Below are positions 25,494-34,956 of a stretch of DNA of 64,000 bases, piece after piece; positions within the stretch are counted from its first letter, which is position 1, and the number at the start of each line of letters is the position of its first letter. The DNA lies in NCBI RefSeq assembly GCF_900107455.1, contig NZ_FNQB01000003.1, forward strand, positions 1 to 64,000, given 5' to 3'. The DNA is from Asanoa ishikariensis. Its GTDB lineage: Bacteria > Actinomycetota > Actinomycetes > Mycobacteriales > Micromonosporaceae. The notes beneath the pieces are model-generated. The model had not been told where the DNA came from, did no database searches, and saw only the letters and a list, made by a program, of their open reading frames with translations. The translations under genes were made by a program, and so were the position numbers.

Positions 25494-26595
25494 CTGTGTC
25501 AGCGTACGGGTCCTGACGGGACCGGGTGGTGATGGCGTAGCCCACGGCGGTGACGCCCAGTGCCACCCCCCAGCCGACGAACACCAGCAAAGTGGCGGTC
25601 ACCGCCCACCCCTGCCGCACCTCCGACCAGAGCGTGTCGCCGGCGAGCACCTGCCGCACGAGCACCGCGGCGCTCAAGATGCCGTAGGTGACCAGCGTCA
25701 GCGCCACCGTCCCGGCGGGGATCACCGCCAGGAGCCGGGGGACCGGTCGCCCCCGCAGCCCCGGGACCCAGCGTGGGAACTGCTGCCCCCAGCGCTGGAT
25801 CAACCCGAGAACCAGCAGGCCGGCGACCGGCGGGACGAGGGTGATCGCCACACCGGTCCAGTTGGAGAGGCTCCGGTGGATGTCGTCCAGTTGCCGTTGC
25901 GGAATCCCGAACGGAACGCCGAGCACCCACAGTCCGTGCGGCACGGCCCAACCGAGCAGGGGCAGAGCGATCGCCGTGTACGCCCAGCGGCGCGTCCACC
26001 GCGGCACCGGCTGGTATTCGGCCTTTCGCGCTGCGCGGTGCGGAGCGCAGGCGTTGGCTAGCCCGGCGAACAGGAGCCCGCCCGTCGCCAGCGCGATTCG
26101 TGCGCCGAGGTCGCGCCAGTCCGAGGGGCGTCCCGCCAACGCCGCGGGGAGCTCGAAGAACAGGTGCAGCGGGAACGCGAGGACCAGGAGCAGCGCGGCC
26201 GCCAGCCAAATGCCGGCGATCGGGTATCGGCCCCGGAACCGGACCGCGCACACGACAAGCACCGCCAGTGCGGTGCCGACTCCCACCGCTCCCCACCCCG
26301 CCCAGAACGGCAGCGTCTCGACCCGGTTCGCGCCGCACCCGCCCGTCGGGTCGCCCAGATCGGTGCGGTCGCAGGCGGTGTACACCCACCGGCCACCCGC
26401 GATCCAGTGCGCCCGCAACGTCACCTCGGCGACGACGAACACGACGCAGGCCACCGCCCACCGCCGGACCCGAGGAGCCGTGCGATCCGGGACCCGTACG
26501 CGCTCGGGCCGTCCCCATTCCCGCGACGTCAGGTCGAGGAGATTGCGACGACGGCTGCCGGTGACCGGCGATTTTGGTCCTGCGGTGCTGGTCAT
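25480..26595 (-). CDS. Polytopic membrane protein, 371 aa
   Basis: The start is set at the ATG at 26595, which has a GGGGAGA site 6 bases upstream; an upstream in-frame start at 26643 has none. After a basic N-terminus of about 45 residues come about eight to nine transmembrane helices. A first extracytoplasmic loop contains a YTACDRTDLGDPTGGCG cysteine pair. I recall similar uncharacterised proteins in actinomycetes but no function. It is coupled to the MmcQ-like gene by overlap. Confidence 0.7.
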   Translation of the reverse strand: MTSTAGPKSPVTGSRRRNLLDLTSREWGRPERVRVPDRTAPRVRRWAVACVVFVVAEVTLRAHWIAGGRWVYTACDRTDLGDPTGGCGANRVETLPFWAGWGAVGVGTALAVLVVCAVRFRGRYPIAGIWLAAALLLVLAFPLHLFFELPAALAGRPSDWRDLGARIALATGGLLFAGLANACAPHRAARKAEYQPVPRWTRRWAYTAIALPLLGWAVPHGLWVLGVPFGIPQRQLDDIHRSLSNWTGVAITLVPPVAGLLVLGLIQRWGQQFPRWVPGLRGRPVPRLLAVIPAGTVALTLVTYGILSAAVLVRQVLAGDTLWSEVRQGWAVTATLLVFVGWGVALGVTAVGYAITTRSRQDPYADTGEHR

Positions 26596-26712
26596 CGCGG
26601 CTCTCCCCGACAGAGTTGGTGGCAAAGCGACCGACGTCGCCACCCTCCCAAGCGGCCCGCTCGCGGCCTTCCCCTGACAGCGGGAATCGCCTCCCCCGCC
26701 CGGGGGAGCGGG

Positions 26713-27573
26713 CTACCGGGAAGCCCTTGCCAGGAACGTGGTCACGGCCTGGGCGAACTCGTCCGGACCGTCCACCCACGGGCTGTGCGCGGCGCCTGCC
26801 TGGACGATGTGCTCGCCACGGGGGAAGAGCCCAGCCACCTCCGCCGCGGAGTCCGGTCGCGGGGAGCCGTCCAGCTCACCGGAGATGACCAGCACGGGCA
26901 CATCCAGCTCAGCCAGTGCGGCGCGGGCGGCGTCCGCGCCATCAAAGGCGCCCGGTGCCAGGTATGCCTCCGCCAGCTCCGGGTCGAACCACTGTTCGCA
27001 CGCGGCGGCGTGCGCCTGGGCGGCGGCATCCCAGCGACCGTAGGCCAGGCGGTCCAGCAGCACGAAGTCCGCGTCGCTCGCCTCGCCGGCCATCGCCCGA
27101 TCGAAGGCGGGCTGGGCCCGCTCGTACCAGGGCTCGTTTCGGCGCAGCTCCAGCGCCTCACGACGCCGCTCGACGGGGAAGTCGACACCGGCGGTGCGAG
27201 CCCGGGCGCAGATCAGGACGAGTGAGCGCACCCGCGCCGGGTAACGGGCGGCGTAGGCCAGCACGAGGTCACCGGCGGCCGAGTGGCCGAGAAGATCCAA
27301 CTGCTCCAGTCCAAGAGCGACGCGCAGCGCCTCGATGTCCTCGGCCTGCCGGTCCACCCGTACGCTGGCGAGGTCGGCGGGCTTGGCCGAGTCGCCTGTG
27401 CCGCGCAGGTCCAGCAGGACCAGCTCCCGCTGCGCGGCCAGCCCACCGAGGTCGCCGAAGTAGGCGGAGCGCATCATCGGCCCACCGGGCACACAGACGA
27501 GCGGTCGGTCACCCCCCGAGCCCTTCCGGTGGTACGCGAGGCGGGTCCCGTCGGGCGCGTCGAAGATCGGCAT
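26713..27573 (-). CDS. Alpha/beta hydrolase, proline-iminopeptidase-like, 286 aa
   Basis: Typical alpha/beta hydrolase: VCVPGGPMMRSAYFGDL oxyanion region (about residues 26-42), LLDLRGTGDS, nucleophile elbow GHSAAGD (near residue 95), a cap domain, the acid in ISGELDGSP and the base in AGAAHSPWVDGP. The GGP-M-S start and DLRGTGDS phrase point to the S33 proline iminopeptidase group. The start is placed at the ATG at 27573 (MPIFDAPDGTRL), where homology usually begins; earlier in-frame starts exist. It is divergent from the dehydratase-like gene at 27645. Confidence 0.85.
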   Translation of the reverse strand: MPIFDAPDGTRLAYHRKGSGGDRPLVCVPGGPMMRSAYFGDLGGLAAQRELVLLDLRGTGDSAKPADLASVRVDRQAEDIEALRVALGLEQLDLLGHSAAGDLVLAYAARYPARVRSLVLICARARTAGVDFPVERRREALELRRNEPWYERAQPAFDRAMAGEASDADFVLLDRLAYGRWDAAAQAHAAACEQWFDPELAEAYLAPGAFDGADAARAALAELDVPVLVISGELDGSPRPDSAAEVAGLFPRGEHIVQAGAAHSPWVDGPDEFAQAVTTFLARASR

Positions 27574-27644
27574 GAGCGGCATGCTTGCAGTCGGCGCGAC
27601 AACCCGCCAGGCAATAAGCCCTTCACCTCGAGCGGAGCTGATCC

Positions 27645-28592
27645 ATGACATCGCGTACGGTCGCCACTCCTACCTGGGCCGACCTCGAACGGGCCTGGGC
27701 GGTCGTCCACGCGACGCTGCCACCCACCCCACTCCTGGACGAGACCGGCACCGGCCCGGCGCTCAAGCTCGAAAGCCTCCAGCCGACCGGCTCCTTCAAG
27801 GTCCGCGGCGCGCTGGCCGCCCTCTCCGACCTGGACCCTGACACCGCGGTCGTCACCGCCTCCGCGGGCAACCACGGCCTCGGCGTCGCCTGGGCCGCGC
27901 GCCGCCTCGGACGCAGGGCCACGATCGTCACCGCTACGACCGCCTCGCCCGCCAAGGTCGCCGCGCTGCGCGACCTCGGTGTCGACCTGGTCCAGGTCGG
28001 CACGTCATACGACGACGCCGAGCAGCACGCTCTGCGGCTGGCGTCCGATGGGGGCCATTTCGTGTCCGCCTACAACGACACCGCCGTCATCGCCGGCCAG
28101 GCGAGCATCGGCTTCGAGCTCGCCACCCAGACCCCCGGCCCCGTCACCGTGGTCTGCGGCGTCGGCGGCGGCGGACTGGCCTCCGGACTCGGGCTGTGGG
28201 CATCCCGGCAACCCGGCACACGAGTCGTCGGCGTCGAGGCCGCGGCGTCGCGGGCCATGTCCGCGGCCGTGAGCGCCGGACGTCAGGTGACCGTCCACGT
28301 CGGAGACACCCTCGCCGACGGGATGGCCGGCAACATCGAGCCCGGGGCCGTCACCGTCGACCTGGTCGCCCGCCACGTCGACGACCTGGTCGCCGTCACC
28401 GAGGAACAGCTTCGGCACGCCGTACGCCACCTCGCACTCGACCGTGGCGTCGTCGCGGAAGGATCCGGCGCGGCCGCCGTGGCCGCGGTGCTCGCCGGCC
28501 TGGTCCCGACGACGAACCCGGTCGTGGCCGTCGTCTCCGGACGCAACATCACCGCACGGGAACTCGGCGACATTCTGCACGGGTCAGCCTGA
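27645..28592 (+). CDS. PLP-dependent serine/threonine dehydratase-like enzyme, 315 aa
   Basis: Fold-type II PLP enzyme. The PLP lysine is Lys52 in PTGSFKVRGA, a SAGNHG substrate loop follows (about residues 74-79), and the phosphate-cup GVGGGGLASG is near residue 176. Length and motifs match catabolic threonine/serine ammonia-lyases without a regulatory ACT domain. The expected reaction is deamination of threonine or serine to a 2-oxo acid. It could also act on a related hydroxy-amino acid. It has its own promoter region, shared divergently with the hydrolase at 26713. Confidence 0.88.
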   Translation: MTSRTVATPTWADLERAWAVVHATLPPTPLLDETGTGPALKLESLQPTGSFKVRGALAALSDLDPDTAVVTASAGNHGLGVAWAARRLGRRATIVTATTASPAKVAALRDLGVDLVQVGTSYDDAEQHALRLASDGGHFVSAYNDTAVIAGQASIGFELATQTPGPVTVVCGVGGGGLASGLGLWASRQPGTRVVGVEAAASRAMSAAVSAGRQVTVHVGDTLADGMAGNIEPGAVTVDLVARHVDDLVAVTEEQLRHAVRHLALDRGVVAEGSGAAAVAAVLAGLVPTTNPVVAVVSGRNITARELGDILHGSA

Positions 28593-28630
28593 ACGAACGT
28601 GGTCAGCCGGACGCCTATTCGGCGAGGAAC

Positions 28631-28805
28631 TACCAGCCGCACGACGTCGCCGGCCATCGCCCGCTTGCTCGACTGGGCGTGGCCCGGCGCATCCGGCGGC
28701 AGCGTCGACTGCCCGTACCCGCGTAGGTCCGGTGTCACGACGACGTGCTGTGCGGCGAGTCTGCGGGCGACCTCGTGCCAGGTCGTGTGCGTCCGGGGAT
28801 GGCCG
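28631..28805 (-). pseudogene. Fragment of a haloacid/haloalkane dehalogenase-like hydrolase
   Basis: On the minus strand, about 57 residues read HPRTHTTWHEVARRLA, then HVVVTPDLRGYGQST and SKRAMAGDVVRL. These are the oxyanion region, strand and cap entry of fluoroacetate-dehalogenase-type alpha/beta hydrolases. The N-terminus, the nucleophile elbow and all later parts are missing: one side runs into the end of the YihY gene and the other into the end of the dehydratase gene. It is therefore a decayed remnant. Confidence 0.75.
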
Positions 28806-28820
28806 CGGCGAACATCGATG

Positions 28821-29858
28821 TCAGCCCCGGTCGAGCTTGCGGGTGTCGCGCAGGTCGACGTACGGCTCGTCGGTCTCGCCATGGCCGGCCCGGATCGCCC
28901 GGCTGCGCTGCAGCTCGGCGTCGAACTCGGCGCCGAGCAGGATGGCGATGTTGCTGATCCACAGCCAGATCAGGAAGACGATGACGGCCGCGAGGCTGCC
29001 GTACGTCTTGTTGTAGGACCCGAAGTTGCCGATGTAGAAGGCGAAGGCACCGGAGGCGAGCAGCCAGATCACCACGGCCAGCACGCCGCCCGGGCTGACC
29101 CAGCGGAAGCCGCCGTGCTTGGCGTTGGGGGACGCCCAGTACAGCAGGGCGAACAGCAGGCTGATGATGAGCACCAGCACCGGCCACTTCGCGATGTTCC
29201 ACACGGTCACCGCGGCCGATCCGATGCCCAGGCCCTGCCCGAGCTGGTCGGCCAGCCTGCCGGTGAACACCACCATCAGCGCGGACAAGGTGAGCAGCAC
29301 GCCGGTGAGCACGGTCAGACCGATCCGGATCGGCACTGTCTTCCAGACCGGGCGACCTTCGGGTACGTCGTAGATGACGTTGGACGCCTTCATGAACACC
29401 CCGATGTAACCGGACGCGGACCACAGCGCGGCCAGGAGGCTGACGACGGCGATCAGGCCGGCGGTGCCCTGCTGGCCCTGCTGGAGACTCTCCGCGGCGC
29501 CGCGCAGGATCGAGGCGACCGCGCCGGGCGCGATGTCGGTGACGTTGTCGGTCACGGACTGGACGGTGTCCGGCCCGAACAACCGCAGGCAGGTGACGAT
29601 GAGAAGCAGGCCGGGGAAGATCGACAGCACGCCGTAGTAGGTCAGCGCGGCCGCCCACACGGTGATCGAGTCATCGCCGAACTCCTTGACCACCCGCTTG
29701 AACACCGCGAGGTAGGACTCCTTCGGCAGATCGCTGAGCTCGTCCGGCCCGCGGCTGGCGGTCGGCTGGCGGGGGAGACGAGCGCGGCTCGTGTCCGCCG
29801 GAGTGCGACCTTCCTCGGTCACGTGCCTCTGCGGTGAACTCTCACGATCACGGGCCAT
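28821..29858 (-). CDS. YihY/BrkB-family inner-membrane protein, 345 aa
   Basis: The ATG at 29858 has a strong GGAGGT site 7-9 bases upstream. A polar N-terminus of about 55 residues precedes six transmembrane helices with family signatures: AALTYYGVLSIFPGLL in the first, ALWSASGYIGVFMKASN after the second, and LWISNIAILLGAEFDAEL in the last. The family (formerly annotated ribonuclease BN) has no proven enzymatic role; membrane transport or envelope maintenance is assumed. The C-terminus is cytoplasmic and charged. Confidence 0.9.
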   Translation of the reverse strand: MARDRESSPQRHVTEEGRTPADTSRARLPRQPTASRGPDELSDLPKESYLAVFKRVVKEFGDDSITVWAAALTYYGVLSIFPGLLLIVTCLRLFGPDTVQSVTDNVTDIAPGAVASILRGAAESLQQGQQGTAGLIAVVSLLAALWSASGYIGVFMKASNVIYDVPEGRPVWKTVPIRIGLTVLTGVLLTLSALMVVFTGRLADQLGQGLGIGSAAVTVWNIAKWPVLVLIISLLFALLYWASPNAKHGGFRWVSPGGVLAVVIWLLASGAFAFYIGNFGSYNKTYGSLAAVIVFLIWLWISNIAILLGAEFDAELQRSRAIRAGHGETDEPYVDLRDTRKLDRG

Positions 29859-29969
29859 CGGTCCCACCTCCAGGCATGGCGATGCCCAGCCGGACGCCCG
29901 ACAAACCCGATCACGTCACGAGTCGACTCTCCCAGTGGACCGTGGCAGGACGAGCGCGCCGCGGCCGGG

Positions 29970-30917
29970 TCAGGCGCGTTCGCGGATCTTCACCGCTGTT
30001 TCCAGCATCCGCGAAGTGTTGGTGAACCAGTCCTGCAGGTTCAGGTCCACGATGAGCTCGTCCGCGCCCGCCTCTTCGGCGGTGTGGATGTCGTCCATGA
30101 CCTGGTCGAGAGTGCCGACGAACGCCGATCGGTCCGGTCCTGCCGGGCGGTCGGTGAAGGTGACGTTTCCGACTACGACGAGCTCCATCCGGCTGGTGTC
30201 CCGGCCATACCCGGAAGCCATCTCGCGGATCCGGTCCCAGTTCGCGCGCAGCTCCGCGGCTCCCGCCGGCCCGGGTGTGGTGAGCAGGGGCAGCCAGCCG
30301 TCCGCACGCCTGGCGATGCGTTGCATGGCCTTAGAACTGCCGCCGCGGCCCAGGTTGCTGGCGCCGCCGGCGAGCATCACGGGGATCTTCGACACGGGCT
30401 TGGGCAGCACCGCGGCGTTGTCGATGATGACGCGAGGGCTCCGGAAGGTGACCGGGTCCGGCCCCCACACGGCATCGAACACATCCAGCGTCTCGTCGAG
30501 GAACGGGCCGCGATCGGCTCGGGTGGCGCCGGTGGCCTGGAGTCCGTCGGTGGACCAGCCGGCGCCCAGACCCGCGACCACGCGGCCGCCGCTGATCTGG
30601 TCGATTGTGGCCAGTGCCTTCGCCAGTTGGACGGGTGTGTGGAGTGCGGCGATCAGCACGGCGGTGCCGAGGCGCACCTCTTGGGTCACCACCGCCGCTG
30701 CCGTGAGGACGGCCAGGGGGTCTGCGGTCTGCCGCCCGCTTTCCGGCCACGGCACGTCCGGTGGTGCGTACGGCTCGAGGGGTGTCTCGGCGAAGAGCAG
30801 TTGTTCGTACGTCCACACACTGGCGTAACCGGCCGCTTCGGCCGTTCTGGCCGCTTCGACCAGGTCGTGTCGCAGGTCGACTCCCAATCTCTGGGGCAGA
30901 CGAAGTCCGAGTTTCAC
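29970..30917 (-). CDS. LLM-class F420-dependent oxidoreductase, 315 aa
   Basis: Bacterial-luciferase-like TIM barrel: MKLGLRLPQ at the start, AAGYASVWTYEQL, then VRLGTAVLIAALHTPVQLAKALATID and GGRVVAGLGAGW, the phrases that shape the deazaflavin pocket. Length and sequence fit F420-dependent members of actinomycetes (TIGR03619-like). The expected role is hydride transfer to or from an unknown substrate using coenzyme F420. It lies between a YihY gene and a divergent VOC gene, and neither context reveals the substrate. Confidence 0.88.
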   Translation of the reverse strand: MKLGLRLPQRLGVDLRHDLVEAARTAEAAGYASVWTYEQLLFAETPLEPYAPPDVPWPESGRQTADPLAVLTAAAVVTQEVRLGTAVLIAALHTPVQLAKALATIDQISGGRVVAGLGAGWSTDGLQATGATRADRGPFLDETLDVFDAVWGPDPVTFRSPRVIIDNAAVLPKPVSKIPVMLAGGASNLGRGGSSKAMQRIARRADGWLPLLTTPGPAGAAELRANWDRIREMASGYGRDTSRMELVVVGNVTFTDRPAGPDRSAFVGTLDQVMDDIHTAEEAGADELIVDLNLQDWFTNTSRMLETAVKIRERA

Positions 30918-31062
30918 CCTGAAGCCTCCGATCTAGTCGCCATTGTCGTGTCACCGCGACAGGCCGAACCTCGAATCCGAAATAGTTGGGCCGCGGTGTC
31001 GATCCGGGAGGTTCTTGTTCGACGCGTTGGGGACAGGCGCCATCACAGGACAGGAGCAGGCG

Positions 31063-31524
31063 ATGCAGAAGATCACCCCGTACCTCTGGTTCGACGGCAA
31101 GGCAGAGGAGGCCACCGCCCACTATGTGTCCATCTTCAAGAACGCGCGGGTCGTCGATGTGGCCCGGATGGGTCCGGACGGGCCGGTGATCACCGTGACG
31201 TTCGAGCTCGACGGTCAGCGGTTCGTCGCCCTCAACGGCGGCCCGCAGTTCGCGTTCACCGAGGCCGTCTCGCTCTACATCGGCTGCGCCGACCAGGCAG
31301 AGGTCGACGAGTTGTGGGAGCGGTTGTCCGAGGGCGGCGAGAAGGGTCAGTGCGGCTGGCTCAAGGACCGTTTCGGCCTGTCATGGCAGGTCGTCCCGCA
31401 CGTGTTGGGGGAGCTGATGAGCGATCCCGATCCGCGAAAGGCGGGTGCGGTCGGGCAGGCGATGATGACCATGACCAAGATCGACATTCAGGGACTGCAG
31501 GACGCGTACGACACGGTCGCATAA
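31063..31524 (+). CDS. VOC-superfamily (PhnB-like) protein, 153 aa
   Basis: The ATG at 31063 follows an AGGAGC site. The protein MQKITPYLWFDGKAEEAT ... SLYIGCADQAEVDELW ... WQVVPHVLGELM is the PhnB/3-demethylubiquinone-methyltransferase-like branch of the vicinal-oxygen-chelate fold, made of paired beta-alpha-beta-beta-beta units. Members often bind divalent metal. The physiological reaction of this group is mostly unknown. The upstream in-frame sequence from 30943 is Arg-rich and not part of the gene. Confidence 0.85.
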   Translation: MQKITPYLWFDGKAEEATAHYVSIFKNARVVDVARMGPDGPVITVTFELDGQRFVALNGGPQFAFTEAVSLYIGCADQAEVDELWERLSEGGEKGQCGWLKDRFGLSWQVVPHVLGELMSDPDPRKAGAVGQAMMTMTKIDIQGLQDAYDTVA

Positions 31525-31577
31525 AGGCCGGGAGGCGGGGCGAACACGGGGGCCCCGCCGCCTGACTGATCGAGCCA

Positions 31578-31606
31578 TTGACATACGCAATGCCGGGTGC
31601 CAACAT
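31578..31606 (+). promoter_or_regulatory. Candidate promoter of the GH9 cellulase
   Basis: TTGACA at 31578-31583, a 17-bp spacer, then CAACAT at 31601-31606 as a weak -10. The CebR-type operator begins 9 bp further on, covering the expected transcription start. Confidence 0.55.
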
Positions 31607-31615
31607 CGCAGGCAA

Positions 31616-31629
31616 TGGGAGCGCTCCCA
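31616..31629. promoter_or_regulatory. CebR-type operator
   Basis: TGGGAGCGCTCCCA, a perfect 14-bp palindrome identical to the operator of the cellobiose-responsive repressor CebR of streptomycetes. It lies 51 bp upstream of the cellulase start, next to the candidate promoter, and implies repression relieved by cello-oligosaccharides. The cebR gene itself is not in this window. Confidence 0.9.
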
Positions 31630-31680
31630 GTAATCTTATGACTTTCGATGTACCGTCCCCTGCCATCGGAAGGAACACCC

Positions 31681-33948
31681 GTGTTCTCGTCGAACCGTTG
31701 GCGGCGCCTGGCCGCCGTCGTCGTGGCCGTGTTGGCCGGCACCGCGCTGAACGGCTCACCGGCCGCGGCCGAAGGCCCCGAACAGATCGTCAACGGCACC
31801 TTCGGCAGCGGCCACGCACCCTGGTGGGCGACCGGCAACCTGACCCTGGACTCCAGCAGCGGGCAGCTCTGCGCCGACGTGCCGGCCGGCACGGTGAACC
31901 CCTGGGACGCCATCATCGGCCAGGACAACGTGCCGCTGGTGGCCGGGGAGACCTACGAGTTCCGGTTCTTCGGCACCGCCACGCCGGCCCGGGTCGGCAA
32001 GGCGCTCATCCAGCTCCCGGTCGACCCGTACACCCAATACCTGTCGGCGACCCCGGAGCTCAGCGTCTCCGGCAACGACTACACGTACACCTTCACCTCG
32101 CCCGTCGACCTGCCCAACGCGCAGGTGGCGTTCCAGATCGGAGGCAGCGCGACCGCGTGGCGCATCTGCCTGGACAACGTCTCGCTCCAGGGCGGCGCCG
32201 AACCCGAGGAGTACGTGCCCGACACCGGTCCACGGGTACGCGTCAACCAGGTCGGCTACCTGTCCAAGGGCCCGAAGAACGCCACGCTGGTCACCGATGC
32301 CACCACGCCGCTGCCCTGGCAGCTCCGCAACGCCGCCGGCGCCGTCGTGGCGCGCGGCACGTCGACACCCCGCGGCGTCGACGCCTCGTCGGGGCAGAAC
32401 GTGCAGAGCATCTCCTTCACGTCGTACGCCAAGAAGGGCACCGGCTACACCCTGGTCGCGGACGGGGAGACGAGTCGGCCGTTCGACATCGGGACCGACT
32501 TCTACGAGCGGCTGCGGATCGACGCGCTGAAGTTCTACTACACCCAGCGCAGCGGTGTCGCGATCGACGAGGCGCTGCGCCCCGGCTACGGCCGTCCCGC
32601 CGGCCACGTCGGCATCGCGCCCAACCAGGGCGACACCGCCGTCCCGTGCCAGCCCGGCGTCTGCGACTACACCCTGGACGTCTCGGGCGGCTGGTACGAC
32701 GCGGGCGACCACGGCAAGTACGTCGTCAACGGCGGCATCTCGGTGCACCAGCTCATGAGCGAGTACGAGCGCTCCCTGTACTCCCGCACCGGCGAGATCC
32801 GGACCCTGCGCGACGGCACGCTGGCCCTGCCCGAGAGCGGCAACCGCGTCCCGGACATCCTCGACGAGGCCCGCTGGGAACAGGAGTTCCTGCTCAAGAT
32901 GCAGGTCCCGGCCGGCCGCCCGTACGCGGGGATGGCCCATCACAAGATCCACGACGCGGCCTGGACCGGCCTGCCGCTGTTGCCCCACGTGGATCCCCAA
33001 CGGCGTGAGCTGCACCCGGTCTCGACTGCCGCGACGCTCAACCTGGCCGCGACGGCGGCGCAGGCGGCCCGGGTCTTCCAGCCCTACGACCGACGCTTCG
33101 CCCAGCGCAACCTGGCCGCGGCCAAGGCGGCGTGGGCCGCCGCGAAGGCCAACCCGGCGATCTACGCGGACCCGGCCGACGGCGTGGGCGGCGGCGCGTA
33201 CAACGACGACGACGTGACCGACGAGTTCTACTGGGCGGCCGCCGAGCTCTACATCTCCACCGGCGCGCGGGAGTTCCGGGACGCCATCCTGGCCTCGCCG
33301 CACCACACCGCCGACATCTGGCGCGACCGCGGCTTCGACTGGGGCCACACCGCCCAGCTCGGCCGGTTGGCGCTCGCCACGGTGCCGAACGCGCTGCCCG
33401 GCCGGGCCAAGGTGCGGGCCTCCGTAGTCGCGGGCGCCGACCGCTACCTCACGACGGCCCGGGCGCACCCCTACGGCATCCCGTACGCGCCCGCGGAGAA
33501 CACGTACGACTGGGGCTCGAACAACCTGGTGCTCAACAACGCGGTCGTGCTCGCGGCGGCGTTCGACATCACCGGCAAGGGCAAGTATCGCGACGGAGTG
33601 GTGGAGACCATGGACTACCTCTTCGGCCGCAACGCGCTCAACCAGTCCTATGTGACCGGATACGGCGAGGTGGCCTCCCACAACCAGCACAGCCGCTGGT
33701 ATGCCCGCCAGCTCAACCCCGACCTGCCGAACCCACCCACGGGAACACTGTCCGGCGGCCCGAACTCCTCGATCCAGGACCCGGTGGCACAACAGAAGCT
33801 CCAGGGTTGTGCGCCGCAGTTCTGCTACATCGACGACATCGAGTCATGGTCGACCAACGAGCTGACCATCAACTGGAACGCCCCGCTGGCCTGGATCGCG
33901 GCCTTCGCGGCCGACCAGGACAACGGCGACGCCCGGGGCGGCCGTTAG
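31681..33948 (+). CDS. Secreted GH9 endoglucanase (cellulase), 755 aa
   Basis: GTG start with AAGGA 6 bases upstream (an ATG at 31648 has no site). Signal peptide about residues 1-31. Next come a carbohydrate-binding module of the CBM4/9 type (about 35-180: [13 protein letters not shown] ... [10 protein letters not shown]), an Ig-like linker domain (about 190-285: [13 protein letters not shown]), then the GH9 catalytic barrel. It has the catalytic Asp in [12 protein letters not shown], the [14 protein letters not shown] region, and the acid Glu near the end in [13 protein letters not shown]. It hydrolyses beta-1,4-glucan outside the cell. The upstream CebR box shows cellulose-dependent control. 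Confidence 0.95.
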   Translation: MFSSNRWRRLAAVVVAVLAGTALNGSPAAAEGPEQIVNGTFGSGHAPWWATGNLTLDSSSGQLCADVPAGTVNPWDAIIGQDNVPLVAGETYEFRFFGTATPARVGKALIQLPVDPYTQYLSATPELSVSGNDYTYTFTSPVDLPNAQVAFQIGGSATAWRICLDNVSLQGGAEPEEYVPDTGPRVRVNQVGYLSKGPKNATLVTDATTPLPWQLRNAAGAVVARGTSTPRGVDASSGQNVQSISFTSYAKKGTGYTLVADGETSRPFDIGTDFYERLRIDALKFYYTQRSGVAIDEALRPGYGRPAGHVGIAPNQGDTAVPCQPGVCDYTLDVSGGWYDAGDHGKYVVNGGISVHQLMSEYERSLYSRTGEIRTLRDGTLALPESGNRVPDILDEARWEQEFLLKMQVPAGRPYAGMAHHKIHDAAWTGLPLLPHVDPQRRELHPVSTAATLNLAATAAQAARVFQPYDRRFAQRNLAAAKAAWAAAKANPAIYADPADGVGGGAYNDDDVTDEFYWAAAELYISTGAREFRDAILASPHHTADIWRDRGFDWGHTAQLGRLALATVPNALPGRAKVRASVVAGADRYLTTARAHPYGIPYAPAENTYDWGSNNLVLNNAVVLAAAFDITGKGKYRDGVVETMDYLFGRNALNQSYVTGYGEVASHNQHSRWYARQLNPDLPNPPTGTLSGGPNSSIQDPVAQQKLQGCAPQFCYIDDIESWSTNELTINWNAPLAWIAAFAADQDNGDARGGR

Positions 33949-33958
33949 CATCCCGACC

Positions 33959-34918
33959 ATGACGCGCACCACGCCACCGCGGCCGGTGGACATCGCGGAG
34001 CTGTTCCCCGAGCTACGGGAGCATTCGGCGATGGCCACCCGGCTGCATCCCCGGCCCGGTGCGCCCACCGCCGCGGACAGCTCGGTGGGCGGTCCGCTGC
34101 TCTGGCCGGCCGACGAGCCGTGGCCCGTGTGCACGGACGGCGCCGCCCACTACATCCACGCCCTCAGGTCGCCGGCGACGGTCCGGCGCAGCCGCGAGAT
34201 CTACGCGGCCGCGCGGGGCCGCGCCTTCACCGAAGAAGAGCGCGCGCAGCTACCCCGGCACGACTTCTCCGAGCCGCACCACCTCGTCGCGCAGCCGATC
34301 CCGTTCGTCCCGGTCGCGCAGCTCTATCGTCGTGACATGCCGGACTTCGCCGGTCCCGACGGGGCCGACGTCTTGCAGGTCCTGTGGTGCCCGCTCGACC
34401 ATCCCGAGGACAACTACACCCCCCGGGTGCGGCTCTACTGGCGGCGCAGCGCCGACGTGGTCGCTCCGCTGGAAACGCCGCCCGAGCCGCCCGTGGTCAA
34501 CGACGCGTACCTGCCGGTGGCGTGTGTGGTTCATCCGGAACGCGTTCGTGAGTACGAATACGACGGCCTGCTGCCCGAGGAGGTGTGCGAGCGGATCGCC
34601 GCCTGGGAGAAGGACGACGGGCCGAGCTACGCCGGTGACCTGTCCCTGGCGCCTGGGTTCAAGGTGGGCGGCTTCGCCAGCTGGTCGCTGAGCCTGTCGG
34701 AGCCGATGAACTGCGCCGAATGCGGCGCGGCGATGACGCTGTTGTTCACCGTCGACTCCGCCGAGTGGGACCGTGACCAACCCAGCTGGCGGCCGCTGGA
34801 GGAACCGGCGGACGCGTCGGCTGTCTTCACCGAGGTGGTGATCGGCCGCGGCTACTCCCTGTACGTCTTCCGCTGCCCGGCCTCGTTCGGCCACCCGCCG
34901 GCGACCGCCATGGAGTGA
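33959..34918 (+). CDS. Hypothetical protein, DUF1963-like, 319 aa
   Basis: Soluble protein beginning 10 bp after the cellulase stop. Residues about 25-60 (TRLHPRPG, SSVGGPLLWPADEPWP) and the later PFVPVAQLYRRDMPDF and CPLDHPE phrases recall actinomycete relatives of YwqG/DUF1963 proteins. A CAEC motif near residue 257 may hold a metal. The function is unknown. Despite the short gap it is probably not part of cellulose degradation, because it has no export signal. Confidence 0.65.
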   Translation: MTRTTPPRPVDIAELFPELREHSAMATRLHPRPGAPTAADSSVGGPLLWPADEPWPVCTDGAAHYIHALRSPATVRRSREIYAAARGRAFTEEERAQLPRHDFSEPHHLVAQPIPFVPVAQLYRRDMPDFAGPDGADVLQVLWCPLDHPEDNYTPRVRLYWRRSADVVAPLETPPEPPVVNDAYLPVACVVHPERVREYEYDGLLPEEVCERIAAWEKDDGPSYAGDLSLAPGFKVGGFASWSLSLSEPMNCAECGAAMTLLFTVDSAEWDRDQPSWRPLEEPADASAVFTEVVIGRGYSLYVFRCPASFGHPPATAME

Positions 34919-34956
34919 GGGGCTAGGGCCTGTGTCGAAGTCGGTTGGCGCCCCGT

